This document shows, one piece after another, positions 35,434-43,770 of a stretch of DNA of 64,000 nt; the first letter of the stretch is position 1; each line of letters starts with the position of its first letter. A model generated the notes under the pieces. The model saw only the letters and a program-made list of their open reading frames with translations. It searched no databases and was not told the DNA's origin. This DNA comes from Actinomadura macra NBRC 14102 (lineage in GTDB: Bacteria; Actinomycetota; Actinomycetes; Streptosporangiales; Streptosporangiaceae), in the NCBI RefSeq assembly GCF_001552215.1, contig NZ_BCQT01000006.1:496001-560000 (forward strand). Direction: 5' to 3'. Both the position numbers and the translations under genes were made by a program.

Positions 35434-36741
35434 CCCTTCCGTCGGGTGCGGCTCGACCCGCTGCTCACCGGCGGGTGGATCGGTCTTGCGCAACGCCCGC
35501 CACAGCATCGCCGCCGAGACCAGCCCGCCCGCGCCCAGGCAGTACGGGGCGATGGACGCGTGGCCGGGATCGGCGACCAGCAGGCCGAGCAGGACCAGCA
35601 GCCCGGTCGCGCTCTCGACGCCGCGCACGGTGAAGACGGACTTGGACATCTTGCGGGCCGTCGCCAGGCTGGCCAGCGGCAGCGTGCAGGCGAAGCAGAC
35701 CGCGTAGACGCCCCAGCCGACGAGCGCGACCCGGTCCACCGAGAACGACCCGCCGGTCACCAGCGGGCCCAGCCAGTCCACCAGCAAGATCCCCGACAGG
35801 CTCATCACCAGCGCGATCACCGACAGCAGCACGCAGACGCGCACCGCCCGGCGGGCGGGCATGGGCGTCCCGGTGCGCTCCGCCTGGGCGAAGTCTCCGA
35901 GCAGGAACCCGCCGGCGCCGTTGACGAACGTCAGCGCGGGCGCCAGCAGCAGCCGCGCGGCCTCGATCCCGGCGAGGGCGGCGGTGGAGGCGAAGGCGGC
36001 GATCATGACGCGGGCGAGCAGCAGCGAGCCCGGCCGCAGCCCCGCCTGCACCGACCGCCACACCGCGAACCCGGCGATCTCCCGGAACGCCGTGTTCCGC
36101 AGCGGGGCTAGGGCGTACTCGGGGGCCGGCAGCCGGAGCCGGGCGAGCACGATGGACACCAGGCAGCCCGCGCACATCGCGGCGAGCATCAGCTCCACCG
36201 AGGCGTCCGCGCCCAGGGTCAGCGCGCCGCCGAGGGTCCCGAGCGTCACCACGAGGTACGCGGTGTCGTTGACGGCCAGCCGCCAGAACTCCATCCGCGC
36301 GGTGAAGATCCGCCGCCCGGTCTCGTTCAGCAGCCAGAGCGCCACCAGCAGCGCGAACATCGCGATCCCGGCCGCGCCAGCGAGGCCCATCACCGCGGTC
36401 ACGGCCGCACCCACCGAGGCGCCCGCGGTGACCGTGATGCACACCGACAGCAGCAGCGCGCCCCGGATGCGTGGATCGAACCGGTCGAACACGGTGAGGC
36501 TGTCGCCCACCCAGCTCGTCTGCACCGCCGTGATCATGACGAGGACGGAGACGAACAGCGCGTAGGCGCCGTATCCGGAAGGACCCACCGTCCGCGCGCA
36601 CAGCGCCTGGACGACCAGGCTGCCACCCGCCGTGACGAACTGGACGGTGACCGCCCCGCCCGCCGAGGACAGCAGCCGGCCGGCCTTACCCGAGAGTCCG
36701 CCGGCCTTGCCCGTGCCGTGCCCTGAAGCGGCCTGGCTCAC
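35410..36741 (-). CDS. wzx: Wzx-type polysaccharide flippase (MVF superfamily)
   Basis: 443 residues from a GTG overlapping the stop of the Wzz-like gene. There are about 12 to 14 predicted helices, starting after a Gly-rich N-terminus with TVQFVTAGGSLVVQALCART and VGPSGYGAYALFVSV, the conserved first segment of PST/Wzx transporters. It would flip undecaprenyl-linked oligosaccharide across the membrane. It is last in the operon GT4-wzz-wzx. An oligosaccharide flippase role is inferred from context; sequence alone only gives the superfamily. Confidence 0.8.
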   Translation of the reverse strand: MSQAASGHGTGKAGGLSGKAGRLLSSAGGAVTVQFVTAGGSLVVQALCARTVGPSGYGAYALFVSVLVMITAVQTSWVGDSLTVFDRFDPRIRGALLLSVCITVTAGASVGAAVTAVMGLAGAAGIAMFALLVALWLLNETGRRIFTARMEFWRLAVNDTAYLVVTLGTLGGALTLGADASVELMLAAMCAGCLVSIVLARLRLPAPEYALAPLRNTAFREIAGFAVWRSVQAGLRPGSLLLARVMIAAFASTAALAGIEAARLLLAPALTFVNGAGGFLLGDFAQAERTGTPMPARRAVRVCVLLSVIALVMSLSGILLVDWLGPLVTGGSFSVDRVALVGWGVYAVCFACTLPLASLATARKMSKSVFTVRGVESATGLLVLLGLLVADPGHASIAPYCLGAGGLVSAAMLWRALRKTDPPAGEQRVEPHPTEGSVDELVG

Positions 36742-38315
36742 CTGTCCACGTCGTAGTGCATCAGGGACGTGTCGCCTTTTCCCTTGCCGGACCCACTGCC
36801 CTGCTCCGGGCTACCGGAGGCGGGCTTGCCGGAGGAGGGCTTTGCGGGGGCGGACTTTCCAGTCGCGGAGTTCTTGCCGCCGAGAAGGGATGCCGGGTCC
36901 TCGGCGGTGCGGGTGGGGTCGCCGCCGCCATCCCCCCACAGGTCCACGGGCAGGTCCGACGCGGGGTTCTTCTCGGGCTCGGGTGCGGGCTCCTCACCGG
37001 GCGGGGGCTTGCCGCGCGTGCCCTTGCCACGCGGCGCCTTGCTCTGCGAGGACGAGCCGTTGCCGCCGCCCCGCGCCCCCCGGGAACCCGACCCGGTGCT
37101 GGTCGGCAGGCCGGAACCGGGGCTGGAAGCCGACGGGCTGGCCCCGTTCAGCCGGGGCCTGCCCCGGTCGCGGTCGGCGGGCGGCGCCGGCGGAACGGAC
37201 GGGGGCGTCGCCGGGACTGCCTGCGTGGCGGACGCGGACGGCGCGGCCGGGGTCGACCGGGCACGGCGCGTCCCCCTGCCGCGGCCGGATGAGGGCGGCG
37301 GCGGGGCCGCTTCCTCGGTCCGCTCGCGCAGCGAGTCGCGCCCCTCGGGCAGCAGGCCGCCCACCCGCACGTCGGAGGTGTGCCTGCGCCCCTGGTAGGA
37401 CCGTCCGGCGGGAAGCTCCGGCACCGCGCCGGCGCCCTGGCCGCTGCCAAGCGCTCCGCCCGGCGCGCCGGACGCGCCGCCGAGGTCGGGGGCGGGCCCG
37501 CCGGCGGGCAGCGGGCCGGTGCCCGCCGGCCGCCGCGGACGGGCGGACGCGCGCAGGAACGACACGACGCACGCGATGATCACACCGAGGGCCAGCCCGA
37601 TCACGCCGTTCTGCGGCAGCTTGCTGGGGGTCGGCGCGGTCGGGTCGGCGGTGTCGAGGAACTGGACGCCGTCGTTGGTCTTGGACCGGGCCGACAGCAG
37701 CCCGCTCTCCTCGGACTGGAGCTTGGTGAGCTGCGCGGCGAGCAGCCGGTACGAGCGGCTCCCGGCCTGGGTGAGCTCCATGTCCTGCGTGACCTTGGTC
37801 TGCAGGGACTTGATGCTCTTGATCTGCTCGTCCAGCTTGCCGGTGTTGGTGGAGATCGTGACGTCCTGGTACGCCTGTAGGACCGAGTTGGCGATCACGG
37901 CGGCCTCGGTCATGCTGGCGCCGGTCGCGGTCACGATCACGACGCCGCCGTCCGGCTTGCTGGAGGTCTTGACCCGGCCGCGCAGCTGCTCGCCGGTCAG
38001 CTTGGGGCCGCGCTTGTCCCGGACGAGCTGCGCGGCACGCGCCATCACCGGCGTGGACCCCGCGAACGCCGCGCGCTGCGCGGTGTAGGTCGCATACCCC
38101 TGACCGGAGACGACGCCCATCCGCAGCGCGTTGTTGTTGTTCGTCGGGTCGGTGACCGCGAACTTCGCGGTGGCCGTGGCGCTGCCGAACAGGATCTGCG
38201 TGGCCGCGACGGACGCCAGGACGCAGGCCAGCACGATGATGAGCGACATCAGCCGGTAGCGCCAGACGGCCTCGACGAGGCTGATCTCCGGAGTGGCGGG
38301 GGTCTGTGCTGTCAT
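36738..38315 (-). CDS. Wzz-like polysaccharide co-polymerase with long disordered cytosolic tail
   Basis: 525 residues. TM1 is at residues 22-43 and TM2 at 236-255. Between them lies an extracellular helical domain with a coiled coil (LDEQIKSIKSLQTKVTQDM) that fits Wzz/GNVR proteins. The usual BY-kinase domain is absent. Instead residues 256-525 are a Pro/Gly/Ser/Arg-rich, probably disordered tail without a Walker motif. It should set chain length together with the Wzy-type polymerase. Starts 14 bases after the GT4 stop and overlaps wzx by four bases. Confidence 0.8.
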   Translation of the reverse strand: MTAQTPATPEISLVEAVWRYRLMSLIIVLACVLASVAATQILFGSATATAKFAVTDPTNNNNALRMGVVSGQGYATYTAQRAAFAGSTPVMARAAQLVRDKRGPKLTGEQLRGRVKTSSKPDGGVVIVTATGASMTEAAVIANSVLQAYQDVTISTNTGKLDEQIKSIKSLQTKVTQDMELTQAGSRSYRLLAAQLTKLQSEESGLLSARSKTNDGVQFLDTADPTAPTPSKLPQNGVIGLALGVIIACVVSFLRASARPRRPAGTGPLPAGGPAPDLGGASGAPGGALGSGQGAGAVPELPAGRSYQGRRHTSDVRVGGLLPEGRDSLRERTEEAAPPPPSSGRGRGTRRARSTPAAPSASATQAVPATPPSVPPAPPADRDRGRPRLNGASPSASSPGSGLPTSTGSGSRGARGGGNGSSSQSKAPRGKGTRGKPPPGEEPAPEPEKNPASDLPVDLWGDGGGDPTRTAEDPASLLGGKNSATGKSAPAKPSSGKPASGSPEQGSGSGKGKGDTSLMHYDVDR

Positions 38316-38329
38316 CAGGTGCTGAGTCC

Positions 38330-39481
38330 TCAGGGGGCCGGGGGCAGGGTCGCGGGGGAGGCCGCGGTCAGGCCGTGCACGGCCGCACGCAGCTCGCGGT
38401 GGTAACGGTCGGTACCGAACCGCAGGGCGGCGTCGGCGCTGGCCTGCTTGGCCATCACCAGGGCACCGTCCCAGTCGTCCAGGAGCCGGGCGATACCGTC
38501 GGCGAGGGCGGCGGGATCGTCCGGCGGGACGACGACACCGTTGTCGCCGTCGGTGAAGATCTCGACCAGCCCCTGGGTGGCGCAGGCCACGACGGGACGC
38601 CCGGCGAGCATGGCCTCGACCGCACCGTTCCCGAATGATTCGACGCGCGAGGGCACGATCGCGATGTCCGCCTCGGCGAACGAATTCCAGACCGACGAGC
38701 GGAACCCCGCGAAGACCACGGAGTCGTCGTCACCGGCCAAGGCCCGCAGCTCCTCCTCGAACCACTCATAGCCAGGGTAGACGCTGCCGACCAGTGTCAG
38801 GTTCACGTCGTACCCGCGCCGGCGGAGCAACTGGACGGCCTTGACCCCGATGTCGGAGCCCTTGCGCTGTGACAGCCGCCCCACCAGGACGATCCTCGCC
38901 GGCGGGCCGGGCTCCGGGCGCGGCGGGGCGGGTTCGGCCGGCGGCCCGTCGACGCCGTTGTAGATGATCTGGGCGCCGGAGTCGCCGACCGCGGCGGCGC
39001 TCGCCCGGCTGTTGACGACGACCGCGCGCGCGAGGCGCAGCGGCGAGTACAGCAGCGCGCGCATCGGGCGGGGCATCCCGTCTTCGGCCTCGTGGACGTG
39101 GCAGAGCGCGGGCACCCGCGCGACCCGTCCGGCCAGGAGCCAGAACGGGAGCGTCACGGTGTTGACGTAGAGGGCGGCGGCGCGCTCGCGGCGCAGCAGC
39201 CGCCGGGCACGGGGCAGGGCGCGGGCGGCGGCGATCATCAGCCGCACGAGCCCGATCGGGGTGAGGTAGGCCTTGCGCAGGACCGGGACCGGCAGCACGA
39301 CGATCTCCGCACCGGCATCGCGGAGCACCGCCGACAGTGGTCCGTCCTCCGGTAGCGTCACGATGACGCGCCACTGGGCCACCAGCGCCCGCACCGACTC
39401 GATGAACACCCGGTCGGAGCCGTACAGGTCGGGCGACGGGTGCGCCAGCACCACCGTGGACCGTGCGTCCCGTTCGGCCAC
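38330..39481 (-). CDS. Glycosyltransferase family 4
   Basis: 383 residues from the GTG at 39481, chosen for GGAGGAGGG just upstream. It is a GT-B fold: the N-terminal lobe starts STVVLAHPSPDLYGSDRVF, and the donor-binding lobe has RIVLVGRLSQRKGSDIGVKA and EADIAIVPSRVESFGNGAVEAM (the EX7E region). It transfers a sugar from a nucleotide donor to the growing lipid-linked oligosaccharide in the cytosol; specificity cannot be read. First gene of the GT4-wzz-wzx operon, divergent from a second GT4 gene. Confidence 0.88.
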   Translation of the reverse strand: MAERDARSTVVLAHPSPDLYGSDRVFIESVRALVAQWRVIVTLPEDGPLSAVLRDAGAEIVVLPVPVLRKAYLTPIGLVRLMIAAARALPRARRLLRRERAAALYVNTVTLPFWLLAGRVARVPALCHVHEAEDGMPRPMRALLYSPLRLARAVVVNSRASAAAVGDSGAQIIYNGVDGPPAEPAPPRPEPGPPARIVLVGRLSQRKGSDIGVKAVQLLRRRGYDVNLTLVGSVYPGYEWFEEELRALAGDDDSVVFAGFRSSVWNSFAEADIAIVPSRVESFGNGAVEAMLAGRPVVACATQGLVEIFTDGDNGVVVPPDDPAALADGIARLLDDWDGALVMAKQASADAALRFGTDRYHRELRAAVHGLTAASPATLPPAP

Positions 39482-39633
39482 TTGCCCTCCTCCAGGCACC
39501 CGGATCTATCCAGGACACCAGTCTCCCGCAACCTTCAGATTAACTGTTATTTGCCACCAAGACGTGCGCTGCCCCTTGCGCATAACCTGTGCGGATCGTA
39601 ACGAGAGCGTCTGCAATCAGAGTGGGGGTCAGA

Positions 39634-40776
39634 GTGCGCATCGCCATGGTAGGTACACGCGGAGTGCCTGCGCGATACGGCGGCTTCGAAACAGCGGTGG
39701 AGGAGATAGGCAAGCGGCTCGTGACAGCTGGCCATGAGGTGATGGTCTACTGTCGAGGCGAACGCCATCCCGAGCCGCAGTACCTGGGGATGCGGCTCAT
39801 CTATCTCCCGGCGATCGAAAAGAAAGTGGCCGAGACCCTCAGCCACACCGGACTGTCCGTCCTGCACGCGTTCCGCGGCAAGATGGCCCGCGAGGGCGCC
39901 GACGTGGCGCTCGTGTTCAACGCCGCGAACGCGCCGCTGCTGCCGGTGCTGCGGACCCTGCGGATCCCGGTCGCCACGCACGTCGACGGCCTGGAGTGGA
40001 AGCGCACCAAGTGGAGCGGTACAGGCCAGCGCTACTACCGTGCCGCCGAGTCCATGGCCGTGCGCTGGTCGGACGCCTTGATCGCCGACGCGGTCGGCAT
40101 CCAGGAGTACTACCGCGAGAAGTTCGGCGCGGAGTCGGTCTTCATCCCCTACGGCGCACCGATCCTCACCTGTACCGACACCGCCAAACTGGCGGAGGCG
40201 GGCTACGAGCCGGGCGGATTCCACCTGGTCGTGGCACGGTTCGAACCCGAGAACCATGTGCACCTGGCGGTCGAGGGCTACCGGCGGAGCGGTGCCCGCA
40301 AGCCCCTGGTCGTCGTCGGATCGGCCCCCTACTCCGACGAGTACACCACCCGCGTCAGGGAACTGGCGGGTGACGACCCGCGCATCACCTTCATGGGCGG
40401 CGTGTGGGACCAGGGCCTCCTGGACGCGCTGTACGCCGGCGCGCTGACCTACGTCCACGGCCACTCGGTCGGCGGTACGAACCCCTCGCTGCTGCGCGCC
40501 ATGGGCGCCGGCGCGTCCGTCCTCGCCTACGACGTCAACTTCAACCGCGAGGTGCTGGGCGAGGAGGCGGGCCGGTTCTTCGCCGACGCGGCGGAGCTGG
40601 CGGCGCGGATCGATGCGGCCGAGGCCGATCCGGGCGCGGCGGCCGACCGGGGCGACGCGGCGCGCAAGCGGGCCTCCGAGCGGTACGTCTGGGACGACGT
40701 GGCCGCCGCGTACGAGCGGCTCTGCTCGGACCTCGCCGAGCGCAGGCTCACACGCAAGACCGTGCGCGCGAAGTGA
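39634..40776 (+). CDS. Glycosyltransferase family 4 with DUF1972 N-terminus (rhamnosyltransferase-like)
   Basis: 380 residues from the GTG at 39634, five bases after GGGGG. The N-terminus RIAMVGTRGVPARYGGFETAVEEI is the DUF1972 signature, seen in rhamnosyltransferases such as WchF-type beta-1,4-rhamnosyltransferases. The donor lobe has HLVVARFEPENHVHLAVEGY and ALTYVHGHSVGGTNPSLLRAMG. Given the rml genes in the same locus, dTDP-rhamnose is a reasonable donor (inference). Followed 11 bases later by the APH-like gene. Confidence 0.88.
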   Translation: MRIAMVGTRGVPARYGGFETAVEEIGKRLVTAGHEVMVYCRGERHPEPQYLGMRLIYLPAIEKKVAETLSHTGLSVLHAFRGKMAREGADVALVFNAANAPLLPVLRTLRIPVATHVDGLEWKRTKWSGTGQRYYRAAESMAVRWSDALIADAVGIQEYYREKFGAESVFIPYGAPILTCTDTAKLAEAGYEPGGFHLVVARFEPENHVHLAVEGYRRSGARKPLVVVGSAPYSDEYTTRVRELAGDDPRITFMGGVWDQGLLDALYAGALTYVHGHSVGGTNPSLLRAMGAGASVLAYDVNFNREVLGEEAGRFFADAAELAARIDAAEADPGAAADRGDAARKRASERYVWDDVAAAYERLCSDLAERRLTRKTVRAK

Positions 40777-40787
40777 GGGAGCGGTCG

Positions 40788-41759
40788 ATGACGGGGCGTG
40801 ACGAGCCCGAGCGTGCGGGCCCGGGGCCCGCGGGGGGCGGACACGAGATGGCCACATCTGGACACGAGTTCATTCGGCCCGGAATGGGGACGCGGAACGT
40901 CCTCATCCCGGCCCGGTCGCGGCGCGGCGCGCTCGCGGGGGTGTCGTTGATCACCCGCTCCAAGCCCGCGGCGCTGGCCGCCCAGTGGGCGCTGTACGGC
41001 GCGGTCGCGGCCTTCGGGACGCGCGTCGTGCCCGGCCCGCGGGTCCGCTGGGAGCCGCCGGGCGGGCCGGAGCGCTGGGCGGCGCTGGCCGCGCGGGTCG
41101 GGCCGTTCGACGATCTGGCCCTCTACGAGCGCCCGCAGGCGTCCCGGACGGGGCTGGCGGCCGTCCTGCTGCGCTCAGGAAGGCCGGTGGGCTTCCTCAA
41201 GCTCCGCGAGGAGCCCGGCGAGCTGGACCGCGAGGAGCGGGCCCTGGCGGCCTTTCCAGGGGGCCAGGCCGGCGGGTTCCGGGTACCGCGGGTGCTGGAC
41301 CGGGGGGAGACCGCGGGCTGGCACTGGATGGTCATCGAGGCGATGCCGGCCCGGCCGGCCCGGCCGGCCCGCGGGGTCGCGCTGGAACCGCTGCTGTCTG
41401 ACCTGCAACGGCACTTGAAGGAGGTGCTGCCGCGCACGCAGGACGTGCCGGCGCACTGGGTCCCGATGCACGGCGACCTCACCGCGTGGAACCTGCGGCG
41501 CTGCGGCCCCGGCGTGCCGTGGCTGATCGACTGGGAGGACGCGGCGTGGGCGCCGCCGGGCGCCGACCTCGTCTACTACGAGGCGACGAACATCACCGTG
41601 TTCGGCAAGCCGTCGAGCCCGGGGGCCGGCCGGGGCCACGCGGAGGCGGCGGAGTTCTGGTTGAAGCGGGTGGCGTCGCGTTCCGATGATGACCATGACG
41701 CCGCGCTCAAGGTGCGGCTGAGCGAGGTTCTGCGGTCCCTGGGCCCGCACGTCGCCTGA
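40788..41759 (+). CDS. Aminoglycoside-phosphotransferase-like kinase in the polysaccharide locus
   Basis: 323 residues from the ATG at 40788, with GAGGGAG upstream, 11 bases after the DUF1972 transferase gene. The catalytic loop VPMHGDLTAWNLRR supplies the Asp and Asn, and LIDWEDAAWAPPGADLVYYE is the DFG-equivalent segment. The N-lobe Gly-rich loop is weak. The APH fold phosphorylates small molecules such as choline, sugars or antibiotics. In this operon a sugar, glycan or lipid substrate is more likely than drug resistance (inference). Ends at a bidirectional terminator. Confidence 0.8.
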   Translation: MTGRDEPERAGPGPAGGGHEMATSGHEFIRPGMGTRNVLIPARSRRGALAGVSLITRSKPAALAAQWALYGAVAAFGTRVVPGPRVRWEPPGGPERWAALAARVGPFDDLALYERPQASRTGLAAVLLRSGRPVGFLKLREEPGELDREERALAAFPGGQAGGFRVPRVLDRGETAGWHWMVIEAMPARPARPARGVALEPLLSDLQRHLKEVLPRTQDVPAHWVPMHGDLTAWNLRRCGPGVPWLIDWEDAAWAPPGADLVYYEATNITVFGKPSSPGAGRGHAEAAEFWLKRVASRSDDDHDAALKVRLSEVLRSLGPHVA

Positions 41760-41799
41760 GGGGGCGAGAACGGCCTGAGCAGCGGGAAAGACGAGAAAG

Positions 41800-41837
41800 C
41801 GAGAGCGCGCCCCGGCATCCGCCGGGGCGCGCTCTCG
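41800..41837. terminator. Bidirectional 17-bp hairpin terminator
   Basis: CGAGAGCGCGCCCCGGC (41800-41816) pairs perfectly with 41821-41837 across a 4-base loop, between the convergent APH-like and propeller genes. Confidence 0.85.
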
Positions 41838-41869
41838 TCAGATCGTGCTGGGGTTGCAACCCAGGGCGG

Positions 41870-43522
41870 TCAGCCGACCGACGGGGAGGCCGCGCTGGTG
41901 AGCGTGTTGCCCAGCGCGTCCTTCACGCGGATGCGGTAGGTGTGCTTGCCGCTGGGTGCGGTGGTGTCGGTGAAGGTCAACGTGGGCCGGACCCAGAAGG
42001 AGGAGTCCTTCTTGATCGTGGTGAGCGGCTTGGTCTCGGCGTCGCGCAGCACCTCGTAGGTGAGCGATTCGTTGTCCTGGTCCCAGGTGGTCTTCCAGGA
42101 CACCTTGATCTGCGAGGACATCCACGCCTTGGACGCGGTCGGCGCGGCCAGGTCGGCCTTGACGGGGCCGGTCTTGTTGGGCGCCTTGCCCTTCACCGCG
42201 AACCGCACCAGGCCCTGCTGCGCCTTGCCGTTCACCTTGGGGAACTCGCCGCCCATGGCGACGTAGTTGTCGTTGCCGGTGACCGACCAGGCCGCCTGGT
42301 ACTGCTTGGTGAACGTCCCCTGCGAGAGGGTCGGGAACCAGTGCAGCAGGCTGGGGATCGGCTGGTTGCGGTAGTTGCTGTTGGAGCCGGGGGGCGCCTG
42401 GTCGGTGCCGGTCGCGGCCTTGGTCTCGGCGAGCGCGCGGTGCCACGTCGTCGGCCGGGTCTCCGGGAACGCGCCGAGCGAGGAGCAGTCGTGCGCGTGC
42501 GAGACGCTGTAGACGGCCTGGCCCTGGGCGAACATGCCGTAGGTGGCGCCATAGCAGTTGTCGAGCCACACCAGGTCGCCGGTGGCGGCCTTGGCGGCGA
42601 ACCGGCCGTCGAACCAGTGGCCGCCCTCGCCGTCGGCGGAGCCGTACACGGTGTCACCGTCGACGAACAGGTCGGTCACGTAGGAGAAGCGACGGCTGTC
42701 CTGCCTGGTCGGGATGGGCCTGCTGGTCCACGGCAGGGACGCGCCATTGGTGGTGTTGACCGCGCCGATGCCGACGTGGGCCGCCCCGTTGAGCTGCTGG
42801 AACCGCCCGCCGATCAGGACCCGCTCGTTGCCCGGGGCCATCGCCAGGGCGTACACCTCGTTGTCGTTGGCGACCGGGCGCCAGGTGTCGATGTTGGCGC
42901 CGGTGGAGGCGTGCACGGCCGCGAGGCGTGTGCGGGACTTGCCGTTGACGTTGAAGAAGTTCCCGCCGAAGTACACCGTCGAGTTCGTCGCCGCGATGCC
43001 CCGCACGATGTTGCCGACCTTCGGGGCGAACGCGTCGACCAGCTTGCCGGTGGCGGTGTCGAACGCGGCGAGGCGGTTGTGCACCTTGCCGTCGACCTCG
43101 GTGAACTCGCCGCCGACGTACACGCGCTTGCCGTCGGGCGAGGCCACGATCCGCAGGCCCTGCCCGTTGAGCGAGTGCGCGAACGAGGTGATCAGGTTCC
43201 CGGTGGTCAGGTCGAACGCCAGGATGTTGTTACGCGTGACTTCCTTGGCGTTGCCGGTCGCCGTCCCCGGCGGGCGCGCCTTGGTGAAGTTGCCGGTCGC
43301 GTAGACCGTCGTACCGACCGTGGTCATGCTCCACACGACCCCGTTGACCTGCCACGTCGGCAGCGGGTCGGCGCTCACCGTCGGCGGCGTGCCGGTCGCC
43401 GGCACGGTGTCGGCGCCGGCGGTCGTGGCCGGCATGAAGGACGCGCCCGCGAGCGTGAGGGTCGCGGAGGCCGCCAGACCCGCGCGCACGCCCGCCCGGC
43501 GCTGTCGCAATAGAGCTCTCAC
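41870..43522 (-). CDS. Secreted delta-60-repeat (DUF5122) beta-propeller protein, short paralogue
   Basis: 550 residues from a GTG with GGGGA upstream. The N-terminus is a Sec signal with a long Ala-rich core. Residues 45-440 are propeller-like repeats of about 45-60 residues with the pattern VYVGGEFTEVDGK...LAAFDTATG and VYFGGNFFNVNGK...RLAAV. A fibronectin-III-like module ends the protein (IKVSWKTTWDQDNESLTYEVLRD). There is no wall-anchor motif. It is probably extracellular and sugar- or protein-binding; no enzyme motif is recognised. A longer paralogue lies immediately upstream in the same orientation. Confidence 0.8.
   Translation of the reverse strand: MRALLRQRRAGVRAGLAASATLTLAGASFMPATTAGADTVPATGTPPTVSADPLPTWQVNGVVWSMTTVGTTVYATGNFTKARPPGTATGNAKEVTRNNILAFDLTTGNLITSFAHSLNGQGLRIVASPDGKRVYVGGEFTEVDGKVHNRLAAFDTATGKLVDAFAPKVGNIVRGIAATNSTVYFGGNFFNVNGKSRTRLAAVHASTGANIDTWRPVANDNEVYALAMAPGNERVLIGGRFQQLNGAAHVGIGAVNTTNGASLPWTSRPIPTRQDSRRFSYVTDLFVDGDTVYGSADGEGGHWFDGRFAAKAATGDLVWLDNCYGATYGMFAQGQAVYSVSHAHDCSSLGAFPETRPTTWHRALAETKAATGTDQAPPGSNSNYRNQPIPSLLHWFPTLSQGTFTKQYQAAWSVTGNDNYVAMGGEFPKVNGKAQQGLVRFAVKGKAPNKTGPVKADLAAPTASKAWMSSQIKVSWKTTWDQDNESLTYEVLRDAETKPLTTIKKDSSFWVRPTLTFTDTTAPSGKHTYRIRVKDALGNTLTSAASPSVG
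43101..43240. repeat. 140-bp exact duplicate, copy 1
   Basis: Identical base for base to 46598-46737 inside the two paralogous propeller genes; both copies are aligned at a constant offset of 3497 bases. A second exact tract covers 42529-42634. Confidence 0.9.
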
Positions 43523-43552
43523 GAGTCGGATCCCCTAGCGCATAAGCCCCTT

Positions 43553-43569
43553 GTGGCCCCTACGGCCAC
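43553..43569 (-). promoter_or_regulatory. Leader hairpin shared by the two propeller genes, copy 1
   Basis: GTGGCC-CCTAC-GGCCAC forms a short hairpin about 30 bases before the start codon. It matches 47059-47075 at 15 of 17 positions. TAGGCT, a possible minus-ten, lies about 20 bases further upstream on the minus strand. Confidence 0.45.
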
Positions 43570-43690
43570 TCTGGATCTGGAGAGCCTAGCGGTCCCTCCG
43601 CGCGCCACATCGGGGCCCTTATGAAATCGTGACCGAATTCATGGAACAGGAGACTTCGCCCGCTCGGTGGACCGATCTCATTGTCGTGGC

Positions 43691-43727
43691 GAAAAAGAAA
43701 ACGCCCCGGGAGGTAAACCCCGGGGCG
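43691..43727 (-). terminator. Intrinsic terminator after the long propeller gene
   Basis: On the minus strand a 9-bp stem CGCCCCGGG/CCCGGGGCG with an 8-base loop is followed by TTTTCTTTTT, a classical T-run that is rare in this window. Confidence 0.85.
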
Positions 43728-43770
43728 CTTTCACACGTCAGCGATTTCTCACCGATGTCCGGCTTTGCCG

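Noticed and set aside
40788..41759. Antibiotic resistance gene
   Set aside because: The APH fold is broad; operon context with glycosyltransferases and no resistance-type neighbours argue against it.
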